Shown: positions 36,201-46,677, numbered from the stretch's first letter. The stretch is DNA of 64,000 nt from Symsagittifera roscoffensis (GCF_963678635.1 NC_087063.1:13023006-13087005), one strand, 5' to 3'. Notes: generated by a model from the letters alone, not told the origin. Numbers and translations: made by a program.

Positions 36201-39200
36201 TGTGCGAACAATCCTGGATGTTGACAGAGCCTCCCTAAAAATGTCTTCGCTTGAAGACCACTCAAATAATTTGATAACTATCTGGTTAAGCTTACCGGTA
36301 CGCAGTTGTCATGAAGCAGATCCAAGAGAGTCCAATGACAGACCGTAACAAAAGCTTTAGATAAATCGAGCGTGGACAAAACTGTTTTAGTGGGTGGCCT
36401 TTGTTGTTTGAAACCCTCGCTGATAAAAAAAATTCGAGGATTGATAATGCCGTAGTGGCTAAGTGCATCGGTCGAAAGCCATGGTGGTCGGCTTTGGGTA
36501 GGCGCTTAGCTAGTTGGGCGAATTAAAGACTCTAAAATTTTGACAGCTGGGCATTAAAACGATACTGGGCGGTAGGATTCTGGCAACTTGAGTTCTTTAT
36601 TTTGTTAAGGGAGGGGTACCACCTTTGAATTTTTCCATATTTGAGTTATGATGTTAAGAGATGGAGAGCAGTTGAAAATTTGCGTTTCAAAAGTAATAGC
36701 TACCGGGCCAATATGATTTAGAAGAACCGTACATAGACCTTCTGGTCCTAGGGTTTTTGATGGTTTCATCAGTTTAATGCAATTTTCCACTTCGAGCGGT
36801 ATAAAACTTAAAGAACCCGGCTGCTATCTTTGTTTACTTCTGGCAATCGACAAAATTAATGTTGTTTTTTGAAAACATTCACATTTTTGTACCTATACAC
36901 TTTTGCAATTTGAAAGTGGAGTTTGCTTTCCTTCGAATGTTTTTAATTTCAGGAAAACTTAAGTCAAACGACGAAAAATCAACTTCGAGCGTGAAAATTG
37001 TTTAAGGAATTTTCATTAGAAGCAAAAAAAAACAAAACAGACAGTTGGAAAAGAATCAATGAGCGCAAACAGAAAAAAAGTTTTTTGAGAAAATTTCCTT
37101 TTTCGAACTTCGAAGATAAAATTAGATTCCATTAATGCTTTTTGAATTTTTAGAAAAATTTATGACTCAGTTTTTTGATAAAATTAACCCAATTGAAAAA
37201 AAACTGGATCAATAAATAGAGTTTTTAATCTATTGGGAAATCTGAAAATTAAAATTCATTCCCGAAACTGAAAATCCACGATGTTTTTCCTGACCTTTAT
37301 ATTTTCGCTGTCAAATCAGATTTAAGAATGCTGCCTGTTAGCGATTGAACCCAGAATAATTGCTCTTTTGAAGAGGCACAACATTCATCGACTCTTAATA
37401 AATGGCAATAGAAAAAAGCGGAAATACAACCCACAGAAACTAGGACCATAAACCACGAGTCCTGAACAAGAAATTGATTAAATTTTCAAGAAATTGAGCA
37501 TGCCTGAGGTGAAAATTACCATTCCTACTAAGTTGCTACCCTTCATACTTAAAATTTATTTGCCTAATTTTTAATCACAATTACGATAACTACCAGCAGG
37601 GCTTCATTATGATATCAGACTGGATATATACGAACTTTTTGGATGCAGCCAAAATCGGCAGTAAAAAAGCAGACCTTACGTTATAGTTCGTTTCTATACG
37701 CAGTTACACGATACTTAAAAAAGCTTTATTCAAAGACTGAAAATTCTGTTAAAAAATGCATGTATCTCAATGCACACGCACACATACTTGGATAAAAAAA
37801 ACACAAATCGAATATACAATTCAAAACAGAGCTTCAGTCGAAACCCTGGAAGCCAAAAAATCTGCGACAGTAAACAACAATTCAACATTCTTATTCTTTA
37901 TACAATATTTTAACACAGGAGATGCGGAACTTCGTATCACTTGCATTACAATACAAACATGTCGAAAGAATGAAGAGTTGAAAAAATAGGTCATCCAAAA
38001 ATTAAATTATTTATTGCGGTGAAAAAATAGGTCATCCAAAAATTAAATTATTTGCGGTAAAGATGCCAGAAATTTGAAAATTAAATAAGCAACAGAACAA
38101 AACAAAGCCGACAATCTTTAAGCAGACACAAGTTCAGTCGGAAAAAAATAATTTAATAACTTCTTTTTTAATTTCAAGTCCCCTGAAAATACATTAACAA
38201 AACGTGCACTTGCAACTTCGATGAAAATTGCTGACAGCAAAAGAAAAAATCCGTGATCAGACAATTAAGCCCACAGCCATTGAGCAGACACAAGTTGAGA
38301 CGACAAAAAAAGATTTCATCAAAATTTTTCAAGTCCCCTCTGAAACTACATTGAACAATGGCACTTCCTGCTACAATGAAAATTGCTTATAGTAAAAGCT
38401 AATTTCGCGATGCAGCAACTAAGCCGACAAACCTTAAGCAGACAAACGAAACTCTGAATGTGAATGAACATTCAAAATATACCAGAACAAAATTGGTCTA
38501 GGAAAAAAGTTTGGAAAGGAAATATAGATTAAAATTGAGCAAAAAAAAACAATTGAAATTTTAAACTATTGTTCTTCAACCGACCTGATGCCTTCAAATT
38601 TAAAATCATAATAATCACGTTTGCCGGTAAGCCGATGCCAAATAATTTTATTAAACCGAAATCATTTTGGCCGAATAAAACTTCTACGCGTAAAAAAAAC
38701 GAGAAATGTACCAGTCAGGGCTAGCAAATTTAAAAACTACAGGAGTTAATCAACGGCAGGAACTTAAAATTGTTTACAGTGCAGAAAAACAATCCGAAAA
38801 CTGGCAACAAAGCCGACAAATCATGAGTCGGCAAACAATAGTTAGACTATTGAATCAAAAAAATTTCAATTTCATACACTAAAAAAACACGGTCCGGCCG
38901 GGACTCAAGCTTCAGACCATAGCGTGTAAAAGCAAGTTCATTACCCCCAGACTAAGTGGGAAGGGGCCTGTAAGTTGCTAAGGTAAATGTGCAAGAAAAA
39001 TTGTTTACGGGAAAAAAGTCTAGTTCCCCATTACAAGACACTTGCTTTCGCAGGTGTAAAAACTAGATATACCATTTAAGCGAAATTAAATTGATCGTTC
39101 GCAAAGCAAAGAATGGTACCTAAACCGACGATAATTGAGACAAACACCAACGCGTCGAAAAAATGAAAGACCAGTCAAACTTCGTTATCGTATTAAGTCA

Positions 39201-40226
39201 TTGTTTTTCCACTGGTTCTTGAGTTTCTTTTATTGTCATTTACGGTCCAAAAATTGAGTGTCATTTTTAAAGAAATGCCTATTTGTGTAGCTCAGCTCAC
39301 CATTTGATGTAGTGGTGTAGCACCTGCTTGAAGCTAAAAAGCCATGAATGACAAAAAATCAAGCTCCGACCAAGACTAGGCCCCCTGACCTGTCGAGCTT
39401 CAAGCAGGTGCTACACCACTACATCAAATGGTGAGCTGAGCTACACAAATAGGCATTTCCTTAAAAATGACACTCAATTTTTGGACCGTAAATGACAATA
39501 AAAGAAACTCAAGAACCAGTGGAAAAACAATGACTTAATACGATAACGAAGTTTGAAAGAGAGCTGTTAAGAAGTACCTGTGCAGTTGAAATATATGTTG
39601 TTGTCCCAGTCGTTGGCACTCTCCCCGCCACAGCATTCCAGCTCACTCTGGATGCCATCTATGATATCTTGCAGGTCCGGATCTTCCCGGTACTCTTTGA
39701 TGTTCTGCACTATCAATTTATTCGTGTTGTCCTTCACCCAGTCTCTATACGCATAGGCAAGCACGCCACACGTGATTTCGGCTAGCAGCACGATAAGTAG
39801 AATAGTTGAGAACAAAAGAAGAAAACAGTTGTTTTCTCTCAGCGAGCCTACGCAGCCCAAGAAGGCTACTATGAACACGACAAACCCAAGAACAATTAGG
39901 GCGAAGGAGGGATCGAAATGGACACTGCTCACGTTCTCCAAGTCCTGAATGAGACCTCGTTTCTCGATGAAAGCATACAGGCCAATGAATAGAATCAATC
40001 CTCCAAGCAGCCAAAATAGGACGTTGAACCCGAACAAAGAGTACTTCATGCAACATCCCACCTCCGTTTCTGATTCTCTACGTGACCGGCGGGGGGTCCT
40101 GCGTGAGGACGGTTGAGGAGGTCCATTGGGGGCTCTGCCGTGACCACGTGGTATCCGGGAGGGACCTTGAGCTGCGTAGTCGAAGTCTAGTTGCTGTCTA
40201 GTAGTGCTTCGACGCTGTGGTGCCAT
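33241..40226 (-). CDS. TspanC8-subfamily tetraspanin (TSPAN5/14/17/33-like), three exons
   Basis: Coding exons 40226-39578, 34094-33862 and 33318-33241 join in frame (phases 1 and 0) to give 319 residues. The N-terminal ~60 residues are basic and proline/arginine-rich. Four transmembrane segments are present: FGFNVLFWLLGGLILFIGLY, FALIVLGFVVFIVAFLG, CFLLLFSTILLIVLLAE and VPIAGVVLFVLLIQVFGIFI. The large extracellular loop contains CCGG, NCTG, PEACGVPFSCC, TQCGF and KGCV, eight cysteines in all, which define the TspanC8 group. Known role: TspanC8 proteins escort ADAM10 through the secretory pathway and so affect Notch cleavage. A TTTCAG acceptor lies 41 nt before the ATG. The first intron is 5.5 kb. 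The gene converges with the alpha2-delta gene (361 bp between stops) and lies 582 bp downstream of menin. Confidence 0.93.
33403..33471. repeat. Short tandem repeat, AATCAAAACAATGAACAT units
   Basis: Four imperfect copies of an ~18-bp unit (CAAAACAATGAACATAA-like) stand just upstream of exon 3 of the tetraspanin, in intron 2. Confidence 0.7.
35600..36810 (-). pseudogene. Decayed Jockey-like non-LTR retrotransposon (RT fragment)
   Basis: Reading the minus strand in shifting frames gives ordered reverse-transcriptase landmarks: MKPSKTLGPEGLC, IWKNSKVVPLP, ESYRPVSF, LDLSKAFVTV, LSPTLFISYVLD, a degenerate ADDVHPFVE (the YADD box) and LLVAYKALVRPT. These match the Jockey-group RT in order. Many frameshifts and stops interrupt it, and the catalytic box of motif A is altered (AFVTV where an Asp is usual). 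It is an inert relic within intron 1 of the tetraspanin gene. Confidence 0.8.
37203..37330. repeat. Dispersed repeat copy (ACTGGATCAATA family)
   Basis: ACTGGATCAATAAATAGAG...TTGGGAAATCTGAAAATTAA...CCCGAAACTG resembles 10,318-10,395 and 25,735-25,800 in order and spacing. Confidence 0.45.
37978..38056. repeat. Two-copy 41-bp tandem duplication
   Basis: GAAAAAATAGGTCATCCAAA and the following ~20 bp are repeated back to back; the second copy is slightly shorter. Lies in tetraspanin intron 1. Confidence 0.8.
38095..38480. repeat. Tandem repeat (AAGCCGACAATC...AAGCAGACAC units)
   Basis: Three diverged units begin near 38,104, 38,277 and 38,421, each with AAGCC(G/C)ACA followed by GCAGACA. The first two share TTCAAGTCCCCT and ATGAAAATTGCT downstream. 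Single copies of the same head are visible at ~38,811, 39,122, 14,730 and 9,858, so this is also a dispersed family. Confidence 0.55.
39176..39555. repeat. Large near-perfect palindrome, 160-bp arms
   Basis: 39176-39335 and 39396-39555 are reverse complements with, as far as I can see, one mismatch, separated by a 60-bp loop. The right arm ends 22 bp from the 5' splice site of tetraspanin intron 1. No ORF. The near-identity implies recent origin or ongoing gene conversion. It could be a foldback transposon or an inverted duplication; a transcript would form a long hairpin. Confidence 0.9.
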
Positions 40227-40808
40227 TGTACGTCAACTCAATGTATTATTTGCATATAAATCTTTCTCTGAAATTCTTTTCTGATCAAATAAATAACTCA
40301 TTCCGTCGAATGGATTAACTAACTTTTTATCATACACCGCTAATTAAAGAAGAATTTGACTGATCTGGTGAGAGAACGCAATCTGCGAAAAAAAACGCTG
40401 AACTTTTTGATGCCATTCATTCGAATTATTTTCAAAAATTCTTCAAAACGCCCAAAAAATTCTGATTGGCTCAAATTTTTTGCAGAACAATCAACTTTCG
40501 ACTACGCGGTAACCTTGTGCTGCAATGGCCGGATTCGCTTTTGAAATTCAAATTTGGCAAAATGAATGCCGCAAATCAGAAATGAAGCAGTGCTTGTAGG
40601 AACACACCAATTTCATCGCATTACCTATTCTCAAAATAACTTTTATTTGTTGAAAAAATATTTTGGGATTGTTATCTACACAACGTTCAATGAACAGAGT
40701 AAACATTAACATTGGATTGGAACAAAGCATATGAAAGTTCTATAATTAGATAAAAATAGTTTTTTTTGCAGACAAAATACATAAAACTAGCACAAATTTC
40801 GAATATAT

Positions 40809-42872
40809 CTACTTTTTGCGTTTATTGCTGAGAAAGGTGAAATCATTGTAGGGGTTACTTCTGACTCGTTTCCGTTCCGATGTCTGTGAAGTTTGCGCCG
40901 TCAGTTGCAAGTTTGCCGCGTGTGGATTGAACCTCTCGTTGTGGACCAACTCGGAAATTAGCGCCATTTTCTTCGAGTATATCTTCAGTTCTATCTTGTT
41001 ACTGTCCTTGCATATGTTCACATTTGAAGGCTGGCTTAGCGAGTCAGGCGCTCCAAGATGACACAGTGGCGAAAACATGTTTTGTGACATTTCTTGCAAT
41101 ATTGCTTGTAAATCAGGGATATGAGATTGCCCTTGGTTAGCTGAGGGCTCGCAACAGTCGAAGACGTTTGGGGAGGCCAAAGCCGAAGAATTGGTAGACT
41201 TCATATCCTCATTTTGCGGTTTGGTATCCGTCAAGAATTCAGATGTTATGTACACAACCCGTCTTCGCACTTCAAATGAAAATGCGGACAACACAGGCAA
41301 AAATTTTTCTGCCCATGAAATGTGAAGCACCGGTGTTGAGCTGCCCTCCTCCCAAAGACAGACTCCATCTATGAACTGAATTATGTAGCAAAGAGAAAGG
41401 GGATCCTCGCATACCAAGTGATCTGGTTTATCAGGCTGCAAGGGACGCTTCACTACAGCAGGTATATGCACTGTAGCAATGTCGAAAAACTCTCGATAAA
41501 TTTCTTCCTCCTCCTTGTCATAATTGTACCTTCCAATCACAGTTGCCGCTCTCGCCCAATTTGCTAGCGACTCTCTTGGCTTTTCTTTCCTTAAGCAATG
41601 TTTTCCGAGATGGATATAGGGATAGACGAAGGAATCAGAATAGTATACGACAGAGGAACGTATTGCACGTTGATATAGTTCCAGGGGCGAAGTATCTGAG
41701 CTCTCGTAGGGCTGAATGTCTTCTAAATCACCCAAAAGAGCAATACAAGTGGGATAATTATCAAGGAGACCTTCATAGTACATATGCCATAGAAGCTTTT
41801 GCTGAATAAATGCTACTATACTACTGTCAGTTTTATCATTCCCAAGCCCCATGTTCATACTCATTGAGGCAATACAAGCAGCTACTTCGCTCGCACGGTC
41901 ACATTTGATTGCGTTTTTGCCTCCAAGATACAGCCACCGTTTTCTGGCAACCACATCCGTAATAGGATCGCCTCTTTTGTCTTCAACTGCCTTTCCATGC
42001 CAGGTAACCTCTGAAGACTCCTTTTGGTTCTCGCCAAAAGTGACCCACGCGTGATCTTCGCTCAGAGCAAGGTGCACGTCATTCAATCCCAGTAACTGTG
42101 CGGCCGCTACTACACAAACAGCAACTCCGAACGAATCTAGCCTCCATGTGGTTAAAAACGAGAAGAGAGACTGTTGGTGAGAGCGGTCTTTTTGGTATGA
42201 TTTCTGCAGCCTCACCCAAATTGCGTCGCTCACTGATTTCAGTAGCTCTTTGCTACAAAACTTTTTTACTGCAGGAACTATATTTGATTTTGATTTAACA
42301 ACTAACTTTGGGTTCGGAACAAGGTTATTATTTGCTGAGTCTGCTTCGTTGAGATCACCTGAATAATCCCCAATCAGACTTTCCAAATCAGACGTTTTTT
42401 CGCTCTCTGTGCGAACAGTATTGTAGCGTTTCGATTGCACATTCAAATTTCCCGCTGATGATAAGGCAGGTAAACGGTCAAAATGTTCCGAAAGATCAAC
42501 AAAGGACAAAATTACATTTTGAAACTGACTGTAGAAGGATAGAACTACATCTAATTCAACGGGAGGGAACTCATAAGCTGGCTTAAATTTCAAATGTCTC
42601 TGATCGGAGCTTTCGGAAAGTATCACTGGTTTACACTCATCCTGCTCTACTGTCAAAGAATGCTCAACAATCCCAAGTACGATGCTCAAAAGAGCTATAT
42701 TAGCCTCCTCTTGGATTCTCCAACTGTGATTCTTCCTTTTCGACGAGAGGCTGCACTTGTCATGGCTCAGTCCGAGTATGAAATTTGTTACAAAATGAAA
42801 CAAATCATCCGTGTTGCAAATAGGGAAATAGTTGCAGATCTCACGAGGGATGCTGTTGTTCATTGCATCCAT
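40809..42872 (-). CDS. MEN1: Menin
   Basis: 687-aa single-exon protein, colinear with menin (about 615 aa in mammals). Diagnostic blocks: LLSIVLGIVEHSLTV, ELLKSVSDAIWVRLQKSY, QSLFSFLTTWRLDSFGVAV, LNDVHLALSEDHAWVTFG, EVTWHGKAVEDKRG, QQKLLWHMYYEGLLDNYP, YNYDKEEEEIYREFFDIA, CLWEEGSSTPVLHISWAEKF and the C-terminal KLQLTAQ-like NLQLTAQTSQTS with a basic tail (SNKRKK) that fits a nuclear signal. Known role: a nuclear scaffold for MLL/KMT2 methyltransferase complexes and JunD. The ATG at 42872 is 31 nt after a TTTTCAG acceptor. A minus-strand AATAAA lies at 40642-40647, consistent with the 3' end. A serine/acidic insert around residues 145-190 accounts for part of the extra length. Confidence 0.96.
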   Translation of the reverse strand: MDAMNNSIPREICNYFPICNTDDLFHFVTNFILGLSHDKCSLSSKRKNHSWRIQEEANIALLSIVLGIVEHSLTVEQDECKPVILSESSDQRHLKFKPAYEFPPVELDVVLSFYSQFQNVILSFVDLSEHFDRLPALSSAGNLNVQSKRYNTVRTESEKTSDLESLIGDYSGDLNEADSANNNLVPNPKLVVKSKSNIVPAVKKFCSKELLKSVSDAIWVRLQKSYQKDRSHQQSLFSFLTTWRLDSFGVAVCVVAAAQLLGLNDVHLALSEDHAWVTFGENQKESSEVTWHGKAVEDKRGDPITDVVARKRWLYLGGKNAIKCDRASEVAACIASMSMNMGLGNDKTDSSIVAFIQQKLLWHMYYEGLLDNYPTCIALLGDLEDIQPYESSDTSPLELYQRAIRSSVVYYSDSFVYPYIHLGKHCLRKEKPRESLANWARAATVIGRYNYDKEEEEIYREFFDIATVHIPAVVKRPLQPDKPDHLVCEDPLSLCYIIQFIDGVCLWEEGSSTPVLHISWAEKFLPVLSAFSFEVRRRVVYITSEFLTDTKPQNEDMKSTNSSALASPNVFDCCEPSANQGQSHIPDLQAILQEMSQNMFSPLCHLGAPDSLSQPSNVNICKDSNKIELKIYSKKMALISELVHNERFNPHAANLQLTAQTSQTSERKRVRSNPYNDFTFLSNKRKK

Positions 42873-42903
42873 GTTATTACATGGTAGAAAAGATCAATCT
42901 TAT

Positions 42904-43515
42904 CTGAAAAGAATAGTCTTCAAGTTTCTCAATGTATTGTAAAGAGGAGAAGACGAGCTCTGCAACACTCGCTAGTGTCCAGAAATTAGTAGCTCAGAAA
43001 TATCCGTTTAAAACATCTTTGCGAGGAAACTAAAAACTCGCAACAAAATATATCTTTCTTTTGTTTTCGTTTGAACTTTCAAATCGGAGCGATGGTAAGG
43101 ATTTGAAACTAGTTTGTTGATCATTGATGATCTTAAAACGGTAACCGGGTAAACTTATGGTACCGCCATTTTTGAAAAATCTCATCCAAAATCATGTATA
43201 CAAGTGTGCTCCCGCCAGACCACTTGAAATATACTTGAAGTACTCCAAACGGATGAGAACAAAAAGAAAATATGTGAAAATTTCCTCGAGATTTGCAACT
43301 AATTTTCTTTAGAATAAAAATGAAAAATATCAATTCAACGACTTAACTTAGAAACGACCTTAAAAACTTTTCTGTCTGACTTTTATATGGGATCATAGGT
43401 AGTTTTTCGGGTACCCTAACAACTATGTCAAAACGTACTAAAAGAACTGACACTTGGAATAACAAAAAGAGTAAACTAGTTCAATTCAGTTCAGTTGTTA
43501 TTTTTCTAATCTTTT
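42904..43515. other. AT-rich intergenic region, nothing recognised
   Basis: Sequence upstream of menin. It contains a short block GAGCTCTGCAACACTCGC that recurs in similar form near 25,470 and 35,130 (a dispersed repeat). No gene is seen. Confidence 0.4.
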
Positions 43516-43519
43516 AGGC

Positions 43520-44047
43520 GTTTTGTCGCCTATCGATCAGCTCATGATGTACTCCTTTTCGATTAATTAGTCTCAAAATTTTTAATTCCGCTGTTCTTCC
43601 AATATTTGTCCAGGTTGTTCTTGAAAGCGTTCAAGGTCTTCTAGTCAATTACTTCTCTGGCAGCATATTCAATCTGTAGCTGATCTAATGGTGAAAAAAG
43701 TTTTTCCGCAATTCGAAGTTAGCCTTCTTCGTTACCGCTTTCTTTTCTTTTGTCCTTGTGTCACAATTAAGCAATTCGAATATGCCTTTTGTAGCTTTTG
43801 GGTCATAACGGTTGGAACCTATTTTGAACAATTCGATCATGTTCCTCGCTTTCTGCGGTAACCAAGTGACGTTAGGTCTACTTTCCTTAACCTTTCATTG
43901 TAGCTTAGTGTTTACAGCCCTTGTACCATTCGTGTCGCTCGTCGTTGCACATTTTCGATTAATCTTGTGTTCTTCTTTAACCGCGGGTACCAGGCTTGAT
44001 TACAGAACTCCAAACGAGGCCTTATGAGGCCTTTATAAACGTTTAAA
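43520..44047 (-). pseudogene. 5'-truncated CR1/L2-like non-LTR retrotransposon (3' end of ORF2)
   Basis: The minus strand, in mixed frames, reads PRLEFCNQAWYPRLKKNTRL, then IENVQRRATRMVQGL, LSYNERLRKV, and KARNMIELFKIGSNRY, then KGIFELLNCDTRTK. This is the characteristic C-terminal region of CR1/L2-type ORF2. It is truncated upstream and has internal stops, as usual for dead-on-arrival insertions. Confidence 0.85.
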
Positions 44048-44336
44048 ATCACAGGTATTGTCATTTCAATGACTGTTTTCTCAAAAACTTCAATGAAAAC
44101 TTCCTTTGACTCTCATATTTTTTACAATGAGAGTTTATGTGACATTCGACCAGAATGTATCAAAATGCAGTTCGAATTCAAATTTTTATGAGAGCAGCTG
44201 AACAAGAAAATTGGCGGTTTTAGTGCATGAACGGTATTAATTGTTCAGTTTGACGAAATGAGAATGGTTAATTCGGTGTGAAATATTAATTTTTAAACTT
44301 TTGAATTGCGCGTGAAAGACACGTCACAGTCTCAAG

Positions 44337-46677
44337 CAGGCATTTCGGGTTCGGGTTCGGGTTTTCGGGTATCGGGTCGGCTTTTCGGGTTTTGAGACAA
44401 ATTTCGGGTTTCGGGTCGGGTTTCGGGTTCAACAAATTTTCGGGTTCGGGTTCGGGTTCGGGTTCGGGTATTCAATTATGTCGGATTTCTAAAACCCGAC
44501 TTTTGTTTGCTGTTTTCGGTTTCGACAAAAACTTTCCCAATTTTTCTTTTGTTTGAGGTTTTTTACTTTTTTAATTTTTATTTCTATTTCATTTCTGAAC
44601 GCGATTGCATTGTACGATGAAGGAAGAGTGGCGGATATTTGAAACCAAAAATCCAAAGTTGAAAGACAAGTTTCTGTGCGGTTTCATTGACAAGAAGAAA
44701 ACAGAAGCGCGGAAGTGCGTTCGTTGCAAAAGTGTATTTTCATGTAAAAAGAGCAATACGTCAGCTCTTGAAAGGCACATTAGCAGCTGCACTTCCACTG
44801 AGTCGGAAGATGTAAATCAAATTTCCATAAGAAAATTTCTGAACTCAAATACTGAAAAGTTTACTTTCCATTCCCAATTCGTATATCTTGACAATGTGTC
44901 AGTAACAAAAGTTAGCAGTTCCCCTCGCTTCAAGAAACTGTTTCAAAAGTCTGGCCTAGCTGTACCAACTTATGATGATCTCAATCGGACACTTAATGCC
45001 AAATACTTCGAGCGCATAGATCTCATTAAGAAATTACTAGAGGGGAAAGAGAAGTTAGTCTTGGCTCTAGACAAATGGACGAACAATCATCACGAAAAAT
45101 TTATTGGTGTCTATGTGTATCAAAAAGGCAAGAGCATTTTTCTTGGATTAATTAATTACGATTTTTCATGTGGCGCAAAGGAGATGAAAAAATATACAAA
45201 AGAACTCCTTGCCAAGTTTGGCATCGCAAAAGAAAGACTCGCATGTGTGATGTCCGACTGTGGTTCGGACATGGTCAAGTTTTGCCGTATAATGAAGCTG
45301 GCTCATGTGCCTTGCCTGGCACATGTAATCAATCTGATTGTAAAAAAGTTGATAAATGCCAGTTTGATTCATGATGATGCTATTGAAACCGACAATGAAG
45401 TTGCTATTCAAACGGATGAAGAGATAGTGATTCAGAATGAAGATAGCAACAACGAGAACGACACCGACGAGGCCGATGAAGACTTTGACACATTGAATAC
45501 CCGTAGCATCGAACCGTTTGATTTTTCCAATTTTGTGAATGAAATACGACAAGCTGTAAAAGACATCCGCACCCCCAACAATCATGCAACCTTCATGTTT
45601 ATGCAAAAACAGTTCCAGAAATCAGAACTAGATGTTGTCCTTGACAACGAAACACGATGGAACTCCACTTATTTGATGCTAGAACGTTTTCTCAAACTTC
45701 GCGGGTCAGTGGAAAAGTTTTACCACAAACGACGTTTTGATTGGCAACATTTAGACTGTTTAGTTAAGGTGTTGAAACCATTTTACGAAGTAACACTAGA
45801 GCTGCAAAAGAAAAAAATACCGAAGGACTTTGACTTCTATCTCAAGACCGTCGAATATGTGCGAACATTTGTCGAACGTGAAAGTGGTTTGGAGATGGTC
45901 CGTGATGACATGTTACAACTACTTGACAAATGGTGTGGTTCCAAAAACGCAGTTGTCCAGGCGTTTAACAAACGCGGTAAATTATACAAGCGGTTGGCGA
46001 AAGAAATTGATGACAATATTGAAAACTTGCAACAGACCGAGCATACTTATGCAACGCCAACTTCTTTCAAGGACTTCTTACAACTTGAAAGGGCAGTTGG
46101 ACCAAAAGAGGAACAAATACGAAGAACATTGAGACAAATTCCCGCAACAAATTCTGACATTGAGAGAGCGTTCAGTTACGCAAAGTACTTGAAGAAGGAT
46201 ATTCAATCGCGACTTAACACGGAGAATTTTACACGCAACGTGTTCTTGAAACTCGCCGAGGAATGCGTTTAATACGTACTTGTACGTTCCCATTTCATAA
46301 TAATACAGCTTTATATTTCCGTTGAACTTTTTTGTTTTCTATATACATTCCCATTTTAATACACATTTATTGCATAAATATTGTTTTTACAGCTATTTTT
46401 ATTGTTCACTGTAAGAGAAAGTTACACTCTAAAAACGCATCAAATTTATTGCGTCAACGTTCATACCATTTAATCTACCTGAAAATCGGGCATGTCGGGT
46501 ATCGGGTCGGGTAATCGGGTTTTGAGATCTTTTTTGGGTTTCGGGCCGGGTTTCGGGTTTGAAATGAATGTCGGGTTCACGTTCGGGTTTGAAGAAACCG
46601 TCGGGTTCGGGTTCGGGTTTTAGCTTATCGGGTAATCGGGTTTCGGGTTTGAAAAATGTCGGGTCCCGAAATGCCTG
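44337..46677 (+). mobile_element. Intact hAT DNA transposon, 8-bp TSD GTCTCAAG
   Basis: 2,341-bp element with short terminal inverted repeats: CAGGCATTTCGGG on the left, CCCGAAATGCCTG on the right. It is flanked by a perfect 8-bp duplication GTCTCAAG at 44329-44336 and 46678-46685. Both subterminal regions (44,345-44,480 and 46,495-46,670) are packed with TTCGGG/TCGGGT repeats. One uninterrupted transposase ORF lies between. Perfect target duplications and an open ORF suggest recent activity. Confidence 0.95.
44617..46272 (+). CDS. hAT-family transposase
   Basis: 551-aa ORF, ATG at 44617 (the frame is open a little further upstream without an ATG). N-terminal BED-like zinc finger: CVRCKSVF...HISSC (about 31-55). 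The RNase H-like core shows LVLALDKWTNNHH, CVMSDCGSDMVKF and HVPCLAHVINLIVKK, with ETRWNSTYLMLERFLKLR after an acidic insert (about 255-295). The C-terminal hAT dimerisation region reads IPATNSDIERAFSYAKYL...SRLNTENF. Known role: cut-and-paste transposition with 8-bp target duplications, which are present here. The 5' and 3' ends of the element are within 300-400 bp. No break in the ORF. Confidence 0.94.
   Translation: MKEEWRIFETKNPKLKDKFLCGFIDKKKTEARKCVRCKSVFSCKKSNTSALERHISSCTSTESEDVNQISIRKFLNSNTEKFTFHSQFVYLDNVSVTKVSSSPRFKKLFQKSGLAVPTYDDLNRTLNAKYFERIDLIKKLLEGKEKLVLALDKWTNNHHEKFIGVYVYQKGKSIFLGLINYDFSCGAKEMKKYTKELLAKFGIAKERLACVMSDCGSDMVKFCRIMKLAHVPCLAHVINLIVKKLINASLIHDDAIETDNEVAIQTDEEIVIQNEDSNNENDTDEADEDFDTLNTRSIEPFDFSNFVNEIRQAVKDIRTPNNHATFMFMQKQFQKSELDVVLDNETRWNSTYLMLERFLKLRGSVEKFYHKRRFDWQHLDCLVKVLKPFYEVTLELQKKKIPKDFDFYLKTVEYVRTFVERESGLEMVRDDMLQLLDKWCGSKNAVVQAFNKRGKLYKRLAKEIDDNIENLQQTEHTYATPTSFKDFLQLERAVGPKEEQIRRTLRQIPATNSDIERAFSYAKYLKKDIQSRLNTENFTRNVFLKLAEECV

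Noticed and set aside
36440-36530. Possible tRNA-derived segment (GTGGCTAAGTGCATCGG)
   Set aside because: No convincing B box or stems, and it lies inside the decayed Jockey-like RT.
37978-38480. CRISPR-like array
   Set aside because: Spacing and units are irregular and diverged, and the window is a eukaryotic nuclear genome.
45166-45606. 146-aa minus-strand ORF
   Set aside because: Antisense shadow of the hAT transposase.
44345-46670. TTCGGG runs as telomeric sequence
   Set aside because: They lie strictly within the hAT termini and are irregular, so they are subterminal transposon repeats.
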